From assembly GCA_013822915.1 (NCBI GenBank), contig PNLG01000357.1:1-31479 (forward strand): a stretch of 31,479 nucleotides of DNA, read 5' to 3'. Shown here piece by piece: positions 15,394 to 24,138 of the stretch. Made by a program: the position numbers and the translations under genes. Source of the stretch: Sphingomonas sp. Its GTDB lineage: Bacteria; Pseudomonadota; Alphaproteobacteria; Sphingomonadales; Sphingomonadaceae. The notes beneath the pieces are model-generated. The model worked only from the letters and a program-made list of their open reading frames with translations, ran no database searches and was not told the origin of the DNA. Position 1 is the first letter of the stretch. Each line of letters opens with the position of its first letter.

Positions 15394-16395
15394 ATGACGA
15401 TGCAGTTTTCAGGCGCCGTTTTAGACGAACTTGTCGCGGATCAACGCCGGATCGTGATTGTCGGCGCCAGCGGATGGATTGGGAAGGCGACGCTTACCAT
15501 GCTGCATTCGGCGCTAGGGCCGGAGGAGACGGCCCGGCGCGTCCGTTGTTTCGGCTCACGCGATCAGCGTCTTGACGTGCATCCGGGCCTTTCGTTCGCG
15601 CAGCGCGCGCTCGAGGAGCTGCCAGCGCTCGAAAAAGCGCCGACAATTCTCTTCAACTTGGCCTTTCTGACCAAGGACAAAGTTGGGGCGATGGACGATG
15701 ACATTTACGTAAATGTCAATCGATCCCTCTCCGAACAGGTGATGCGTGCGCTTGAACCGATCGGCGTCGATCGACTGTTTGTCGCGTCCTCGGGGGCGGC
15801 TGCGTTTGCCGATGATGCCAATGCCGCGCCCGACCTTCGGCTTTATGGAGGCCTGAAACGTGACGACGAGGAGCGGTTCGCGGCCTGGGCAGAAGCAGAA
15901 CCCGATCACCGGCGCGTGGTCATCACTCGAATTTATAATATTTCGGGCCCGTTTATCAACAAATATGGGACTTATGCCCTCGCGGCCTTCATCATAGATG
16001 CGCTTGCCGGTCAACCTATCCGCGTGCATGCGCCGATGCGCGTCATTCGCGGATATGTTGCGGTTCGCGAGTTGTTGTCGGTCGTGTTTGCGGCGTTGTT
16101 ATCCGATGGCGTCGATCCCGTGCTCCGCTTCTCCACGGGCGGCGAGCCGCTTGAATTAGGCGATTTGGCCGCCAAAGTCGCTGACGCCTTGGGCGGCGGC
16201 GTTGTCGATCGAGCGCCTATCACGCGCGACGTCGACAATTGCTACGTCGGCAGCGATACGGCTTATCGTTGCCTGTTGGAGGGATTTGGGATCGATCATA
16301 TTCCTTTGTTTCAACAGATTGTCGAAACGGCGGACTATATGGCGCGGGCCGATCAATGGAGGCCGGTTGATTTTCAGCCGCTTATCAACGAATAG
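15394..16395 (+). CDS. NAD-dependent epimerase/reductase (extended SDR, YerF-like role)
   Basis: 333 aa from ATG 15394 (a second ATG at 15400 is possible). Rossmann motif VIVGASGWIGKATL (Gly24-Gly30), FVASSGAAAF with the catalytic Ser region, and LYGGLKRDDEER with Tyr151-X3-Lys155. ITRIYNISGPFINKYG and the C-terminal substrate domain resemble sugar-nucleotide epimerases and reductases. It comes 37 bases after the thiamine enzyme and ends the cassette. By analogy with YerF it may reduce the keto group of the newly attached side chain; this is inferred from position. Confidence 0.85.
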   Translation: MTMQFSGAVLDELVADQRRIVIVGASGWIGKATLTMLHSALGPEETARRVRCFGSRDQRLDVHPGLSFAQRALEELPALEKAPTILFNLAFLTKDKVGAMDDDIYVNVNRSLSEQVMRALEPIGVDRLFVASSGAAAFADDANAAPDLRLYGGLKRDDEERFAAWAEAEPDHRRVVITRIYNISGPFINKYGTYALAAFIIDALAGQPIRVHAPMRVIRGYVAVRELLSVVFAALLSDGVDPVLRFSTGGEPLELGDLAAKVADALGGGVVDRAPITRDVDNCYVGSDTAYRCLLEGFGIDHIPLFQQIVETADYMARADQWRPVDFQPLINE

Positions 16396-16497
16396 AGTGC
16401 CAGATCGTTATGCCCTTCACGGCGGGGCCGTCGGGTCAATTGTTTTCGCTAACTGAATTCGGCTGGACGGTGTGTGCGGGTCCTGCGTAATGGGTCG

Positions 16498-18432
16498 ATG
16501 GTGATGAAATTTTCAAACAAACAACTCCGCCGCCGGGGCGTGATTGGCCTTGCAGCGCTCATGGCGTGGGCAAATCCGGCGTTTGCGCAGGTTCAACTTC
16601 CTCTGCCAGGTCAGCAGACCAATATTCCGCAAGGATCGCCGCTGGATCCCGGTGCAACGGTCGGGCAGCAGAGCGTGCCGCCCGCCACGATTTTGGGCCA
16701 GGACGATCAACCATTTCGCCCAACGACGATCGACGAGCCGGATGCCAATGCTGCCCAGTCGACCGACCAACTTTCGCGTGCGCAAACGACGACGCTTGAT
16801 CGCAACGCACGGATCAGGCAGCGTGCTCGGCCCAGTGAGTTCGAAGACTATGTGGCGAAGATCATCGGCCGACCGCTTCCGCGTTTCGGTCAAGACCTGA
16901 TCCTGCCATCGCAACGCGATTTTTCGAGCCCATCGACATCGACGGTTCCGCCGGACTATCGCCTGAATATTGGCGATACGGTGGTAATCTCGCTCACTGG
17001 TTCTGTCAGCGGCAGTGTAGACCGGCAAATTGATACTAATGGTAACATCTTTTTGCCCAATGTTGGTGTGATCCGGCTGGCGGGCGTGCGATATGCTGAT
17101 GCGCGCGACAAGATTTCGACCGCTATCGGGACGCAGTATCGCAATTATTCGGTGAATTTAACGGTTAAGGCGCTGCGCGGAATTCGCGTTTATGTGACCG
17201 GTTTTGCCAATAATCCTGGTGCCTTTACGGTCAATAGCTTGTCGACGGTTGCCAATGCCGTTCTGCAGGCTGGTGGGCCGGCTGCTGGCGGCAGCTTCCG
17301 CAGCGTGAAGCTGTATCGCAACGGTGCAGAAGTCGTCGATTTCGATCTCTACGAGCTGATACGGGGCGGTAATCGGGTCAACGATGCCGTCCTTCAGAAT
17401 GAGGATGTCCTGTTCATTCCGCCAGCGGGCGAACAAATCGCGGTCATCGGCAGCGTTAATCAGGAAGCGATTTACGAAGCGAAGCCAGGGGAAACGGTGA
17501 ACCAACTTCTTGCAATTGCAGGTGGTTCCAATGTGCTGGGCGAAACGGATCGAGTTCTTCTGTATCGGACGAAGGAGAAGCCCGAACTAGGTGCAGTCGA
17601 AATTGCGATCAGCCAGGCAACATCAATGGCGGCGCGGGGCGGCGACATATTACAGATCTTGTCGAAGGGCAGTCTCGCTCAGTCAGTGCAGCGAAAATTC
17701 ATGCTCGTGCGCATTGAAGGGGAAGTTAACAATCCCGGCAATTTCTTTGTTCCGCCTAATACATCACTGAACGCGTTGCTGGAGATCGCAGGCGGGCTTA
17801 CCCCGCGCGCCTTCCCCTTTGCAACGCGGCTGGTGCGGCAGTCGGTGCGCGTGCAGCAGCGGGAAAGCTATCAGCAGGCGCTCGATCAACTTGAGCAGAC
17901 CATCGTCTCTGCGCCGCTGGTGAGCAGCACGCGCCAGAGCGAGAGCAGCCGGGCAGCGGAGCTTGCCAGTTCGCGCGAGCTGTTACGACGGCTCCGGACG
18001 ATTGAGCCCGATGGACGCGTGGTCCTTGACATCCCCGTGGAGGCAACCAGTCTGCCCGGCGATCTCGCGATCGAGAACAACGATTCTATTACCGTGCCGA
18101 TCCAGCCATCGACCATCGGTGTCTTTGGCGCAGTGTTTCGCCCGGCGTCTTTCCTTTTGACCAACAAGGGACTGACGGTGCGCGAATATATCGAACGAGC
18201 AGGCGGTATGCAGCGCGTCGCCGACAGTCGGAGCATTTTCGTCGTCCGCGCCAATGGCGACGTCTTATCGCGCAAGCGCGGTGCGCTGAAAGCGACAGTG
18301 CTGCCCGGCGATGTCATTTTCGTGCCCGTTCGCGCAAAGACAGCGTCGGCTTGGCAGCAGTTTTTGGAAGTCGCCAGTACAGTGTTTCAATTCGGCCTGA
18401 CGGCAGCCGTTGTGGCCTCGGTCGTCGAATGA
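16498..18432 (+). CDS. Wza-like polysaccharide export protein with SLBB repeats
   Basis: About 644 aa from ATG 16498 (ATG 16504 or GTG 16474 are alternatives). A signal peptide (cationic KQLRRRG, hydrophobic core, AFA cut near residue 30) lacks a lipobox, unlike E. coli Wza. A disordered Gln/Pro-rich segment follows (31-130). The polysaccharide-export domain begins at PPDYRLNIGDTVVISL and is followed by several SLBB modules (RGIRVYVTGFANNPGAFTV, EQIAVIGSVNQEAIYEAKPG, MLVRIEGEVNNPGNFFVPP, IGVFGAVFRPASFLL). The C-terminus has a hydrophobic helix (VFQFGLTAAVVASV). It forms the periplasmic/outer-membrane channel for polysaccharide. ATGA overlap with the Wzz-like gene. Confidence 0.9.
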   Translation: MVMKFSNKQLRRRGVIGLAALMAWANPAFAQVQLPLPGQQTNIPQGSPLDPGATVGQQSVPPATILGQDDQPFRPTTIDEPDANAAQSTDQLSRAQTTTLDRNARIRQRARPSEFEDYVAKIIGRPLPRFGQDLILPSQRDFSSPSTSTVPPDYRLNIGDTVVISLTGSVSGSVDRQIDTNGNIFLPNVGVIRLAGVRYADARDKISTAIGTQYRNYSVNLTVKALRGIRVYVTGFANNPGAFTVNSLSTVANAVLQAGGPAAGGSFRSVKLYRNGAEVVDFDLYELIRGGNRVNDAVLQNEDVLFIPPAGEQIAVIGSVNQEAIYEAKPGETVNQLLAIAGGSNVLGETDRVLLYRTKEKPELGAVEIAISQATSMAARGGDILQILSKGSLAQSVQRKFMLVRIEGEVNNPGNFFVPPNTSLNALLEIAGGLTPRAFPFATRLVRQSVRVQQRESYQQALDQLEQTIVSAPLVSSTRQSESSRAAELASSRELLRRLRTIEPDGRVVLDIPVEATSLPGDLAIENNDSITVPIQPSTIGVFGAVFRPASFLLTNKGLTVREYIERAGGMQRVADSRSIFVVRANGDVLSRKRGALKATVLPGDVIFVPVRAKTASAWQQFLEVASTVFQFGLTAAVVASVVE

Positions 18433-19553
18433 CGCCGCCCATCACCTTTGTCGGCCGGTTTGCGCAAATGAGATGGCTGGCCCGGTTCTGGGTGCGGGCG
18501 CTGGTATTTGGCAGCGCAACGCTGTTGTTTGGCGTGCTCGCGATCGTTCCGGAACGGCATATGGCCTCGACGTCGCTGACACCCACTGACCCTGAGAGTC
18601 TGGGGCTTAGTGGGGCGTTGGGGCAATTGGGCGCGTTCAACAACGTGTTCGGCGCGCAGAGCGTGTTTGGCAATCAGGCCGCTGTCGAGATTGCGATGCG
18701 TGTTGGCAAGAGCGTGTTCGTGCGCGACACCGTCATCTCGGAGCTTCGCCTGAACGAGCGGATGAAGTTGGGCAGCCGTCTTGCTCTGCATCGCAAGCTG
18801 AAAAGCGCGGTTGAGATACGATCGCTTCGGGGCGGCATCATTACGATTTCGATGTCGAATTATGATGGTGATTTGGCGCGCGACATTGTCGGCGCCTATG
18901 CGCGTGGTATGCAGTTCCGGCTGGGCCAGATTAACAAGAAGCGCATTGCGTATAAGCGCGAGATCCTGCTCGACCTGGTGTCTGATGCATCAACCCGGCT
19001 GGCCAAGGCGCAGTTGACTTACGACTCATATCGGTTGCGCAACAAATTCGTCGATCCGCGGTCGTCGATCAGCGCCGTAGGCGGCCAGATCCCGGCGCTG
19101 GAGGGCGCGATCAAGGCCAAGGAGGTGCAACTTGCGGCCGCCCGTAAGCTCTATACCGACGACAATGTGGCGACGCGGCAAGTGCTCGCCGAGCTTGTGG
19201 CGCTGCAAGGACAGCTTGCCCAGGCCAAAGCAACGACGACGGGTCAGGACGACAGCGTTGGCAAGTTGGTTGATGTGTCGAGCCAGTTGTTCAAGTTGGA
19301 GCGGGACCTGACCATGGCAAAGGTGCTTTATGACAGCTACACCCGCTATCTTCAGGGCACGACGGTTGAGGATTTAACGTCGTCGGCGAGCATTCGCGTC
19401 CTGGAGGCGCCCTATATCGAGACGGCGCGGCAATTCTATTTGCCGGCGCTGGCGGCTGCGGCGGCGTTTTTCCTGCTTTGGATGGCCATTGAATTCTACC
19501 GCTTGCGCCCGCCCATCGGTGAATTCTCCAGCAGACGAGAAGAGCATGACTGA
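18429..19553 (+). CDS. Wzz/GelC-like chain-length and export protein
   Basis: 374 aa from the ATGA overlap at 18429. Two membrane segments (about 20-41 and 338-358) bracket a periplasmic region with long coiled-coil helices (about 165-310). The last cytoplasmic part is short and has no P-loop kinase domain, so this is the membrane half of a split Wzc, like GelC/SpsC of sphingan producers. The partner-like cytoplasmic protein is encoded about 11 kb away at 30783. It should control chain length and link the inner membrane to the Wza-like channel encoded just upstream. The 3' end overlaps the next gene by 8 bases. Confidence 0.87.
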   Translation: MTPPITFVGRFAQMRWLARFWVRALVFGSATLLFGVLAIVPERHMASTSLTPTDPESLGLSGALGQLGAFNNVFGAQSVFGNQAAVEIAMRVGKSVFVRDTVISELRLNERMKLGSRLALHRKLKSAVEIRSLRGGIITISMSNYDGDLARDIVGAYARGMQFRLGQINKKRIAYKREILLDLVSDASTRLAKAQLTYDSYRLRNKFVDPRSSISAVGGQIPALEGAIKAKEVQLAAARKLYTDDNVATRQVLAELVALQGQLAQAKATTTGQDDSVGKLVDVSSQLFKLERDLTMAKVLYDSYTRYLQGTTVEDLTSSASIRVLEAPYIETARQFYLPALAAAAAFFLLWMAIEFYRLRPPIGEFSSRREEHD

Positions 19554-20496
19554 CCAGATTTACGAAGCGCCTGAAGTCTCCGTCGTCATTGCGTGTCGCA
19601 ATGAAGAAGAGAATGTCGAGAATATCGGTGCTGCTGTTGCTGAGAAGCTCCAGAGCGTTGGGGCGACATACAATATCACGTTCATTGACAATGAATCGCA
19701 AGATCGCACAGTAGAGCTCGTGAAAAAAATGTGTGCGCGCGACTCACGCATCCGTTTAATCGTGAACACGCGAAATTTTGGTCAGATGCGCTCGCCGACC
19801 CACGGCATTTATCAGGCCGATGGCCGTGCTGTTATTTCCATGTGTGCTGATTTTCAGGACACTCCTGACCTTTTGCCAGAATTTGTGCGACGGTGGCGCG
19901 CCGGCACTGATATCGTGCTGGGCGTGCGGGAAAGTGAGACATCGTCGGCGCTCCTTAGTTTCGTTCGAGAACTCTCTTATAGGGTGCAGCGATGGATCGG
20001 TGATTATCCGATCATTCCAAACGCTACGGGCTTTGGCATTTATGATGCGCGGGTCGTCAAGTCGATTAAAGCAATGAATGAGCCGGAGCCTTTTTTTCGC
20101 GGGTTGCTCGTGGAAACCGGCTATATGATTGAGACGATCCCGTTTAAACGTCCGGCGCGCTCTAGCGGGCGCTCGAACAACAATTTCTTTACACTCCTTG
20201 ATTTTGCGCTGAACGGGCTCGCTGGATCATCGAAAAATCTGCTGCGCGCGCCATTGTACATCGCTTTTTTCTCTGGCCTTGCGACGGTTCTTACGTTGCT
20301 TGGGGCAATTGTGGCCCCTTTCATTGGAGGCTCCGTGCAATTGTGGCTGCTGGCTACGTTGTTCGAAGCTCATTTCAGCTTGGTTTTTCTATTCATGGGA
20401 TTGTTGGGTGTTCAGATTCGCTTGATTTCGGACCGCACGAGGAATCAGGCACTCGTGCTGGAGCGCGAACGCATTAACTTTCCGCCGCAGAGCTAA
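19546..20496 (+). CDS. GtrB/DPM-synthase-like family 2 glycosyltransferase
   Basis: 316 aa from ATG 19546, with GAGAAG upstream. GT-A fold: VSVVIACRNEEENVENI, ITFIDNESQDRTVEL and CADFQDTPDLLPEFV, with Asp in the ADFQD motif binding metal/nucleotide. PFFRGLLVETGY and FKRPARSSGRS are typical of bactoprenol glucosyltransferases (GtrB) and ArnC. Two C-terminal membrane helices (about 232-258 and 262-290) anchor it. It should transfer one sugar from a nucleotide donor to undecaprenyl phosphate on the cytoplasmic side. The next two genes encode a GtrA flippase and a GT-C-like protein, completing a Gtr-type module. Confidence 0.9.
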   Translation: MTDQIYEAPEVSVVIACRNEEENVENIGAAVAEKLQSVGATYNITFIDNESQDRTVELVKKMCARDSRIRLIVNTRNFGQMRSPTHGIYQADGRAVISMCADFQDTPDLLPEFVRRWRAGTDIVLGVRESETSSALLSFVRELSYRVQRWIGDYPIIPNATGFGIYDARVVKSIKAMNEPEPFFRGLLVETGYMIETIPFKRPARSSGRSNNNFFTLLDFALNGLAGSSKNLLRAPLYIAFFSGLATVLTLLGAIVAPFIGGSVQLWLLATLFEAHFSLVFLFMGLLGVQIRLISDRTRNQALVLERERINFPPQS

Positions 20497-20498
20497 CA

Positions 20499-20891
20499 GT
20501 GTTTGATTGGCGTTCACCAGCCGAATGGCGGAGATTGTGGCGCTATTATCAGGCCGGGATCCTGAATCTTCTATTTGGATTTGGCCTGTTTGCGCTGTTT
20601 TTAAGCTTAGGGGTGAATGTATATGTCGCGCAGACATGCGCACATTTGTTAGGCATGACATTTAACTATTTCACATATAGCAGATATACCTTTAATGATA
20701 ATAAAGGGTCAAAATTTCTATTTTTTATATCCTATATCGTGAATTATTTCATCAACATTGGATTTGTAACACTTTTTGTCCAATTTATGTCATCTGCTTA
20801 TTTGGCCGGCTTCTTATCGGCGGTTTTGGGCTCCCTGATCAATTATGTTGTGCTAAAGAGGTTTGTATTTTTCGTACAAAAAGCTGAATGA
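20499..20891 (+). CDS. GtrA-family membrane protein (flippase)
   Basis: 130 aa from GTG 20499, 2 bases after the GT2 stop. Four membrane helices are visible, with the GtrA-type pattern LLGMTFNYFTYSRYTFND between helices 2 and 3 and INYVVLKRFVFF at the end. The family is thought to flip undecaprenyl-phosphate-linked sugar to the periplasmic face. The gene is clearly AT-richer than its neighbours, a common sign of acquired O-antigen DNA. ATGA overlap (20888-20891) with the next gene. Confidence 0.88.
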   Translation: MFDWRSPAEWRRLWRYYQAGILNLLFGFGLFALFLSLGVNVYVAQTCAHLLGMTFNYFTYSRYTFNDNKGSKFLFFISYIVNYFINIGFVTLFVQFMSSAYLAGFLSAVLGSLINYVVLKRFVFFVQKAE

Positions 20892-22267
20892 TCTTAAACA
20901 CGCGTTCCTCGAACCGCAATTGGGTTGAACCGGCTCTAGCTGCTGTAATCATCGGCGGGCTGATCTACAGCGCGTGGTTTTTGTATAACTATAGCTATTT
21001 GCCGCCACCGTTTTTTTTTGAACCGTCAGATACCTACGCTGACTGGTTCAATACTGCTTTTTGGGCGCGTAATCCGGGTGCCTATGATGTTTGGCGGTCA
21101 GTTTATCCGCCACTCTCTTTCGTTCTGCTGCGCTCGATTGGGATCGATCGCTGTTATCCGGATCGGCGACCATATGACTTTAGCGCGGGGCTGGATGCGC
21201 GGTCGTGCGATTGGGTCGGCATCGTTGCCATCTGGGTCATTTTGGCAGTAAACATTGCGCTAATCTGGTTTAGCTTTCGCAAGATCGACCCTCGCACCGC
21301 TGTCGCGCGCACAATTTGTGTCGGGCTGGGGTTCCCAATGGTCGACGCGGTTGAACGCGGGAACCTCGTTATCTTGTCGTTTACTTTTTTGATTTTGGCG
21401 TTTGGGCCATTAGTGCGATCGGCAAAGGTACGCTGGTTGGCGATCGGGTTGGCCATCAATCTGAAAATATATCTGATCGCGGCAATATTCCCGCTGCTTT
21501 TCAAACGCCGCTGGACATGGGTCGAATGCGCGACCTTGTCGGTTGTGATTGTTTATTTGCTTAGTTATGCGGCGTTTGGTCATGGATCAGTCGTCGAGCT
21601 TATTGACAATATTCGTAGTTTCTCGACATACCAACCGCCGCAAATTATGGATATGTGGTATACGTCGACTTACAATACACTGTTGCTGTTGCTTTCGGGA
21701 GACGATGTGCCGATGGCAATGATTTTGGGGTCGGCGCTGGTCGACCAGCTATTGATTATCATCCCGCTGCTTCAGCACGGCACGCAGGCACTTATCATAC
21801 TCGCCTTCGCGGCGACTTGGTTACGGCCGGAGCCCGTGCCTCGGCACCGTTTAGTCTGCCTGGGGATTATGCTTGCGCTGGTGACCTCGGAGGCGGGAGG
21901 GTATACGCATGTCTATTTCCTGCTGTTTGTATTGATGGAGCCATGGCGCGGCTTTGGCCGCCGTTGGGCCATTGTCGCTTGCTATGTTCTGGCGCTGCCG
22001 CTCGATGTGATTCTGGATACGGCGCCGGAAATTCAGCGAGATACCTATGTCGGGGATGCGGCAGTCTTCATCAATTATCATGTTACGCTCGGCGCGCTTT
22101 TGCGGCCGTTGATTGTCCAGTCGGTGGCCGTGGCATTGTCGTTGGTGACAATATCGGAGGTTTGGGCCGATATCCGCCACCAGGGTTGGGCCAATCGCTG
22201 GCGCTTACGCCATGATGTGCCGCTGTTGCCGTGGGTAAAGCGGCCCTCACCGCCGCAGCGGGTGTGA
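20888..22267 (+). CDS. Polytopic GT-C-like glycosyltransferase (GtrC-type role)
   Basis: 459 aa with about ten hydrophobic segments. An early periplasmic loop has FFFEPSDTYADWFNTAFW, where acidic residues after the first helix recall the catalytic Asp/Glu loop of GT-C enzymes (GT87-like). NLVILSFTFLILAFG and AIGLAINLKIYLIA also resemble GT87 proteins. I do not recognise a named member. By context, after GtrB and GtrA, it should take the flipped lipid-linked sugar and attach it to a growing polysaccharide in the periplasm. The stop shares bases with a GTG codon of the next frame (GTGA at 22264-22267). Confidence 0.75.
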   Translation: MILNTRSSNRNWVEPALAAVIIGGLIYSAWFLYNYSYLPPPFFFEPSDTYADWFNTAFWARNPGAYDVWRSVYPPLSFVLLRSIGIDRCYPDRRPYDFSAGLDARSCDWVGIVAIWVILAVNIALIWFSFRKIDPRTAVARTICVGLGFPMVDAVERGNLVILSFTFLILAFGPLVRSAKVRWLAIGLAINLKIYLIAAIFPLLFKRRWTWVECATLSVVIVYLLSYAAFGHGSVVELIDNIRSFSTYQPPQIMDMWYTSTYNTLLLLLSGDDVPMAMILGSALVDQLLIIIPLLQHGTQALIILAFAATWLRPEPVPRHRLVCLGIMLALVTSEAGGYTHVYFLLFVLMEPWRGFGRRWAIVACYVLALPLDVILDTAPEIQRDTYVGDAAVFINYHVTLGALLRPLIVQSVAVALSLVTISEVWADIRHQGWANRWRLRHDVPLLPWVKRPSPPQRV

Positions 22268-22290
22268 GCGCCGTGGTGGCGTCCGACCCC

Positions 22291-24003
22291 ATGATTGATC
22301 GCCGGTCGCTCGTTACCCGTCTGGGGGGGGCGGCGATGGTTGGCGCGTTATCGGCGCCGGTGACATCCGTTGACCAAGCCTCGGCCAGGCCAGCGGACGA
22401 GGTGCGCGCGATTGCATCGGGGGAGGCGCTTCCGCAGGATAGTCCGACCGTTTTGACTCTGGCGCAGGGTCGGCACAGTATCGCCCGGTCAACCACGATC
22501 AATTCCGGCGTTGTGTTGATGCCAGGGGCCAGTATCGACGTTGCCCCCGGCCAAACACTGACCATTTTAGGCGATTTCAGCGCCCCAGTGGCGCCGGTCT
22601 TTACTGGGTCGGGGCAAGTGAACCTGAATGCCAGCCGCTGTCATGCTGCCTTTCCAGAATGGTGGGGCGCAGTAGCCGATGATCCTGCGGTGGATTGTCT
22701 GCCGGCGCTGCAGGCGAGCATCGCGGCGCACCCTTTCATCATTCTGCGGGCCGCCGATTATCACATCAGCGGGACTTTCCGCATCAATCGACCGTATTTG
22801 CGCATCTGGGGAGCGGGCTATCGAGGAACGCGACCGGGCGAGGGCACGCGCCTTATTCTCCGTAGTGGCGCGGCTGATGTCGTTCACGTCGGACCGCGAT
22901 CGCGTCCGTCGCAGGTTAACGACTTTCTGGAAGGGGTCGACCTGCGCTGGCTTGATCTGACACGATCAATGCCCATCGATGCGTCGCTTGATCGGCAGCC
23001 AGCGGGCCTTCGCGCGCAATTCGTCCTTTTTTGCCAGTTCGAAGCGGTGAGCTCAAGCCAGAACGGCGTCGGCTTCGTTGCTAAGGGCGTGGTGCGATCG
23101 GCTTTTCGGGATTGCATCGCGTTTCGCTCGTTCGATGGCGCAGGCGCGGGTGCTCCCTTTCGCGGTTTTCTGCTCGACGGGGACGACTCGATTGGGCTTG
23201 CGGGCGGCAACGCGTCGCTGTTCCTTACCGATTGCAACGTGTCGGTCGGGGGGGCACCGAACATCGCCGATCCAGTGGGGCTGTTGTTGTCCGGTGGGTT
23301 TGCCGACACCTATGTTACCAATTTCGAGACCACTCATGTGGCAACGGGGATCCGGGTTGCGGGCAAGACCGCCGATCTTGGCGCACAAAGCATTGTAGCC
23401 CATGCCAACCTCCATATCCGCATGCCGATCATCGATCAGTGCAGCGCGATCGGTATCGACATTGCGGATACCTCAGAACATGCGTTGATTGAGCTTTCGC
23501 AGCCCTATGTCGCACTTGCGCCGCGAGCTACGGCGGGTATCCGCGTTGATCGGATGCGCGGCGCGCTCAGCATTTTGGGCGGGCAGGTGCTCGGTCGCAT
23601 CGACGCGGCCGCGAAAGGGAATGGGGTTGGCCTCCTGGTCCATGATTCTAACGGTCTGTCTGTTACCGGGTTGAAGCTTCTAGATCTTCGGCAGCCGATC
23701 CGGCTTGAACAGTGCCAGCAGGCCAGTGTGCAGGCGTGGGTCGGCAATCCGTCGCAGCTCGCGTTGGACGCGGCAGTGCGATTGCAGGGCTGTGTCCAAT
23801 CGCGCCTTGCGGTCCAGATTGGCGGTCGGACAGGCGCGTTTCAGCGTGGCATCCATATTATTGACGCGAACTCGACTGACTTGCGGATCGATGCGATGGG
23901 CATCGATCTTGGCGCGCTTGCGGGGGGGGCGGCGGCGCGGGTTGTTTTGGGAGGTCGATCAATGGCGGTCCCCGGCCGCAGTGCAGGGATCTTGGTCGAG
24001 TAA
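22291..24003 (+). CDS. Tat-exported right-handed beta-helix protein (lyase/tailspike-like)
   Basis: 570 aa from ATG 22291; GTG 22264 would add nine residues through a GTGA overlap with the GT-C gene. A twin-arginine leader (MIDRRSLVTRLGGAAMVGAL) predicts export. INSGVVLMPGASIDVAPGQT and FPEWWGAVADDPAVDCLPAL recall the N-terminal part of pectate-lyase-3/tailspike proteins, and the remainder (about 165-560) shows the short alternating strands and Asn/Asp turns of a parallel beta-helix. Such proteins cleave or bind polysaccharide. Here it may trim, depolymerise or epimerise the polymer made by the locus. No catalytic residues can be assigned with certainty. Confidence 0.75.
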   Translation: MIDRRSLVTRLGGAAMVGALSAPVTSVDQASARPADEVRAIASGEALPQDSPTVLTLAQGRHSIARSTTINSGVVLMPGASIDVAPGQTLTILGDFSAPVAPVFTGSGQVNLNASRCHAAFPEWWGAVADDPAVDCLPALQASIAAHPFIILRAADYHISGTFRINRPYLRIWGAGYRGTRPGEGTRLILRSGAADVVHVGPRSRPSQVNDFLEGVDLRWLDLTRSMPIDASLDRQPAGLRAQFVLFCQFEAVSSSQNGVGFVAKGVVRSAFRDCIAFRSFDGAGAGAPFRGFLLDGDDSIGLAGGNASLFLTDCNVSVGGAPNIADPVGLLLSGGFADTYVTNFETTHVATGIRVAGKTADLGAQSIVAHANLHIRMPIIDQCSAIGIDIADTSEHALIELSQPYVALAPRATAGIRVDRMRGALSILGGQVLGRIDAAAKGNGVGLLVHDSNGLSVTGLKLLDLRQPIRLEQCQQASVQAWVGNPSQLALDAAVRLQGCVQSRLAVQIGGRTGAFQRGIHIIDANSTDLRIDAMGIDLGALAGGAAARVVLGGRSMAVPGRSAGILVE

Positions 24004-24028
24004 TGCATTTGCTGCATAACAGTTGCAT
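24004..24028 (+). repeat. Three TGCAT repeats after the beta-helix gene
   Basis: TGCAT occurs at 24004-24008, 24013-24017 and 24024-24028, roughly one helical turn apart, in a short AT-rich gap before the next gene. It may be chance or a protein-binding site. Confidence 0.25.
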
Positions 24029-24124
24029 CTGAGCGACATTTTGGCACGAGCCGTTATCTTTTTTTCCCCTTTTTGCTCGTTCGGTTGTTAATGCGACATC
24101 AGGTTTCGAACAATCGCCGACGCA

Positions 24125-24135
24125 AAGGGGAAGAG
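24125..24135 (+). promoter_or_regulatory. Strong Shine-Dalgarno AAGGGGAAGAG
   Basis: AAGGGGAAGAG lies immediately before ATG 24139 and sets that start instead of an upstream in-frame codon at 24073. Confidence 0.65.
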
Positions 24136-24138
24136 TTG

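Noticed and set aside
24043..24076. T-rich stretch considered as a rho-independent terminator after the beta-helix gene
   Set aside because: The T-tract is present but the preceding stem is only about 3 base pairs (GGC/GCC), too weak to call.
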